Of a stretch of DNA of 6,178 bases, positions 5,157 through 6,178 are shown piece by piece. Origin of the DNA: JAKPNF01 sp031556275 (GTDB taxonomy: Bacteria > Verrucomicrobiota > Verrucomicrobiia > Opitutales > JAKPNF01); NCBI GenBank assembly GCA_031556275.1, contig JAVBTG010000192.1:1-6178 (forward strand). Reading direction: 5' to 3'. The position numbers were made by a program, and so were the translations under genes. The first letter of the stretch is position 1, and each line of letters starts with the position of its first letter. The notes below the pieces were generated by a model, which saw nothing but the letters and a program-made list of their open reading frames with translations, ran no database searches and was not told the DNA's origin.

Positions 5157-6178
5157 TTAGAAGCGTTCCGGGGCTTGGGGGATGCCTAGGTATTGGCGCA
5201 TGATGGCGCCGCCGATGGGGGCCGCGGTCGTGCCGCCTTGGTAGCCGTCGCGCGGATCTTCGCCTTCGATCATGACTACTACCGCTATCTGCGGGTTGTC
5301 GATGGGGGCGAAGCCCATGAACCACGCGAGGGTGAGGGGGACTTGCTTGACCATGACTTGCGCCGTGCCTGTTTTGCCTGCTACGCGCACGTTGGGGATG
5401 GCGGCGAGGCGGGATGTCCCTGTTTGCGCGGAGTGCTCCATGCCGTCGAGTACCTCCTCGTATTGGGCGGGCGTCAGGCCGATGGGGTTGCCGCCGTGGT
5501 CGATGGTGGAAGGGTCGCGCGTGGCGTCGTGCACGAGCGTCGGGCGCGTGCGGGTTTCGCCCCGCGCGAAGGAGGCCGCCATGCAGGCCATTTGCAGGGG
5601 CGTCACGAGCAGGTCGCCTTGGCCGATCGAGACGTTCACGGTGTCGCCTGTCGACCAGCCGTCGCCGCGGCGCGCGCGTTTCCATGCGGGCGTGGGCACG
5701 ACCATACCGCTGGTTTCCTCAAACAGCTCGACGCCTGTGGGGATGTCGAGGCCGAAGCGTTTGGCCTCGTCGACGATGGGAGAAATGCCCATGCGCACGC
5801 CCGCCTCGTAAAAAAATACGTTGCAGGATTTTTCAATGGCCTGTTTCAAGTCGACAACGCCGTGGCCGGAGTGTTTGTGGCATTTGAACACGCGGCTGCC
5901 CAGACGGAAATAGCCCACGCAGTCGGTGCGGGTTTCAGGCGTGATCGCGCCCGAGCGCACGCCCGCCATGCTGGTGATAACCTTGAAAGTGGAGCCGGGC
6001 GGATAAAGCCCTTGGACTGCCCGGTTGAGCCAACCGCCCGTTTCGTTGATTTCATTTTGAACGCTGAAGGGAATGAACGGGCTCAGGTCGTTCATGTCGT
6101 GGGTCGGGGCGCTGGCGCAGGCGAGGATCTCGCCCGTTTGCACCTCGATGGCGACGACAGCGCCCTTGCGGCCCGCCA
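5157..6178 (-). CDS. mrdA: Penicillin-binding protein 2 (class B transpeptidase), N-terminal part missing
   Basis: This is the C-terminal 339 residues of a peptidoglycan DD-transpeptidase; the frame is open to the right edge and no start is visible (GTG at 6143 is an internal valine). The fragment begins inside the transpeptidase domain with GAVVAIEVQTGEILA. All three active-site motifs are present, numbered within the fragment: STFK with the catalytic serine (62-65), SCN (117-119) and KTGT (268-271). The stretches around GHG, WKRARRGDGWSTGDTVN and SIGQGDLLVTPLQMA are typical of PBP2/MrdA, the elongation-specific enzyme, rather than FtsI. It acts in the periplasm, anchored by an N-terminal helix that would lie outside the window, and works with RodA. 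No rodA follows it; the next gene is glnA after 414 bases. The protein ends PERF, about 68 residues after KTGT, somewhat short but plausible. A Cys/His-rich segment, CHKHSGHG (99-106), lies between the SxxK and SxN motifs. Confidence 0.95.
   Translation of the reverse strand, partial: AGRKGAVVAIEVQTGEILACASAPTHDMNDLSPFIPFSVQNEINETGGWLNRAVQGLYPPGSTFKVITSMAGVRSGAITPETRTDCVGYFRLGSRVFKCHKHSGHGVVDLKQAIEKSCNVFFYEAGVRMGISPIVDEAKRFGLDIPTGVELFEETSGMVVPTPAWKRARRGDGWSTGDTVNVSIGQGDLLVTPLQMACMAASFARGETRTRPTLVHDATRDPSTIDHGGNPIGLTPAQYEEVLDGMEHSAQTGTSRLAAIPNVRVAGKTGTAQVMVKQVPLTLAWFMGFAPIDNPQIAVVVMIEGEDPRDGYQGGTTAAPIGGAIMRQYLGIPQAPERF
5159..5164. repeat. Direct repeat AGAAGC, right copy, overlapping the mrdA stop region
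   Basis: This is an exact match to 4795-4800. It covers the last sense codon (TTC) of mrdA and the first base of its TAA stop codon. If it is a target-site duplication, the inserted element supplied the last two bases of the stop codon. Confidence 0.35.

Larger units (their letters stand above)
4804..5157 (+). ncRNA. Giant imperfect hairpin between mrdA and glnA: unclassified structured RNA or MITE-like palindrome
   Basis: Positions 4804-4869 pair with 5157-5092 on one ungapped diagonal (coordinates sum to 9961). By eye there are 45 Watson-Crick pairs, 13 G-U pairs if read as plus-strand RNA, and 8 mismatches, four of them in one internal bubble (4851-4854 against 5107-5110). The best blocks are a perfect 15-bp repeat (4855-4869 / 5092-5106) and a perfect 8-bp block (4843-4850 / 5111-5118). 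A second rod is nested inside (4884-5010). The right arm carries about 67-70 extra AT-rich bases (roughly 5020-5090) with no left-arm counterpart. No long credible ORF is present. Twelve of the 13 G-U pairs have G in the left arm, and all of them form only on the plus strand, which suggests a plus-strand transcript antisense to the gene direction. No convincing plus-strand promoter is seen upstream. tmRNA, RNase P and SRP RNA signatures are absent. The alternative is a non-autonomous mobile palindrome. That the structure is real seems likely; its nature is open. Confidence 0.6.

Noticed and set aside
4804..5157. tmRNA, RNase P RNA, SRP RNA or glnA-type glutamine riboswitch as identity of the hairpin
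   Set aside because: No tRNA-like T-arm or CCA end, no conserved RNase P core, no SRP GGAAG tetraloop region and no glutamine aptamer consensus were seen.

Overview
The window is a stretch of GC-rich bacterial chromosome with all genes on the minus strand. Reading in the direction of transcription (right to left) they are: the C-terminal part of a class B penicillin-binding protein of the PBP2/MrdA type (cut by the right edge), a 414-base non-coding interval, a type I glutamine synthetase (glnA), a 114-base interval with a terminator and a promoter, and the start of a MoxR / DUF58 / DUF4381 / VWA ('Bat' or aerotolerance-type) operon that runs off the left edge. Gram-negative cell architecture is suggested by the PBP2 type, by an adenylylation-type GlnA of exactly the enterobacterial length, and by the Bat operon. 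A Verrucomicrobiota/Opitutales-like host would fit, but that is an impression from gene content and protein style and cannot be proved here.

Layout: 1-716 BatA-like VWA protein (3' end missing); 713-1273 DUF4381 membrane protein; 1270-2208 DUF58 protein; 2229-3218 MoxR AAA+ ATPase. These four are tightly packed (two 4-base ATGA overlaps and one 20-base gap) and are almost certainly one transcript. A TATAAT promoter for this operon sits at 3250-3279 and directly abuts the U-tract of the glnA terminator (3278-3315). glnA occupies 3333-4742 and mrdA 5157-6178.

The most unusual part is the interval between mrdA and glnA. Nearly all of it (about 4804-5157) is one giant imperfect hairpin. An outer arm of 66 positions on a single ungapped diagonal has 45 Watson-Crick and 13 G-U pairs if read as plus-strand RNA. 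An inner arm of 43 ungapped positions includes a perfect 16-bp block. The right arm carries an extra AT-rich segment of about 70 bases. The G-U pairs form only on the plus strand, opposite to all the genes, and the hairpin is bounded by 6-base AGAAGC direct repeats. It is either an undescribed structured RNA or a palindromic non-autonomous (MITE-like) insertion. No familiar RNA family (tmRNA, RNase P, SRP, 6S, glnA riboswitch) was recognised.

Functionally, the MoxR ATPase probably acts as a chaperone or remodeller for the VWA/DUF58 proteins at the inner membrane. GlnA assimilates ammonia. MrdA cross-links peptidoglycan during cell elongation. No direct functional link between the three blocks is visible.
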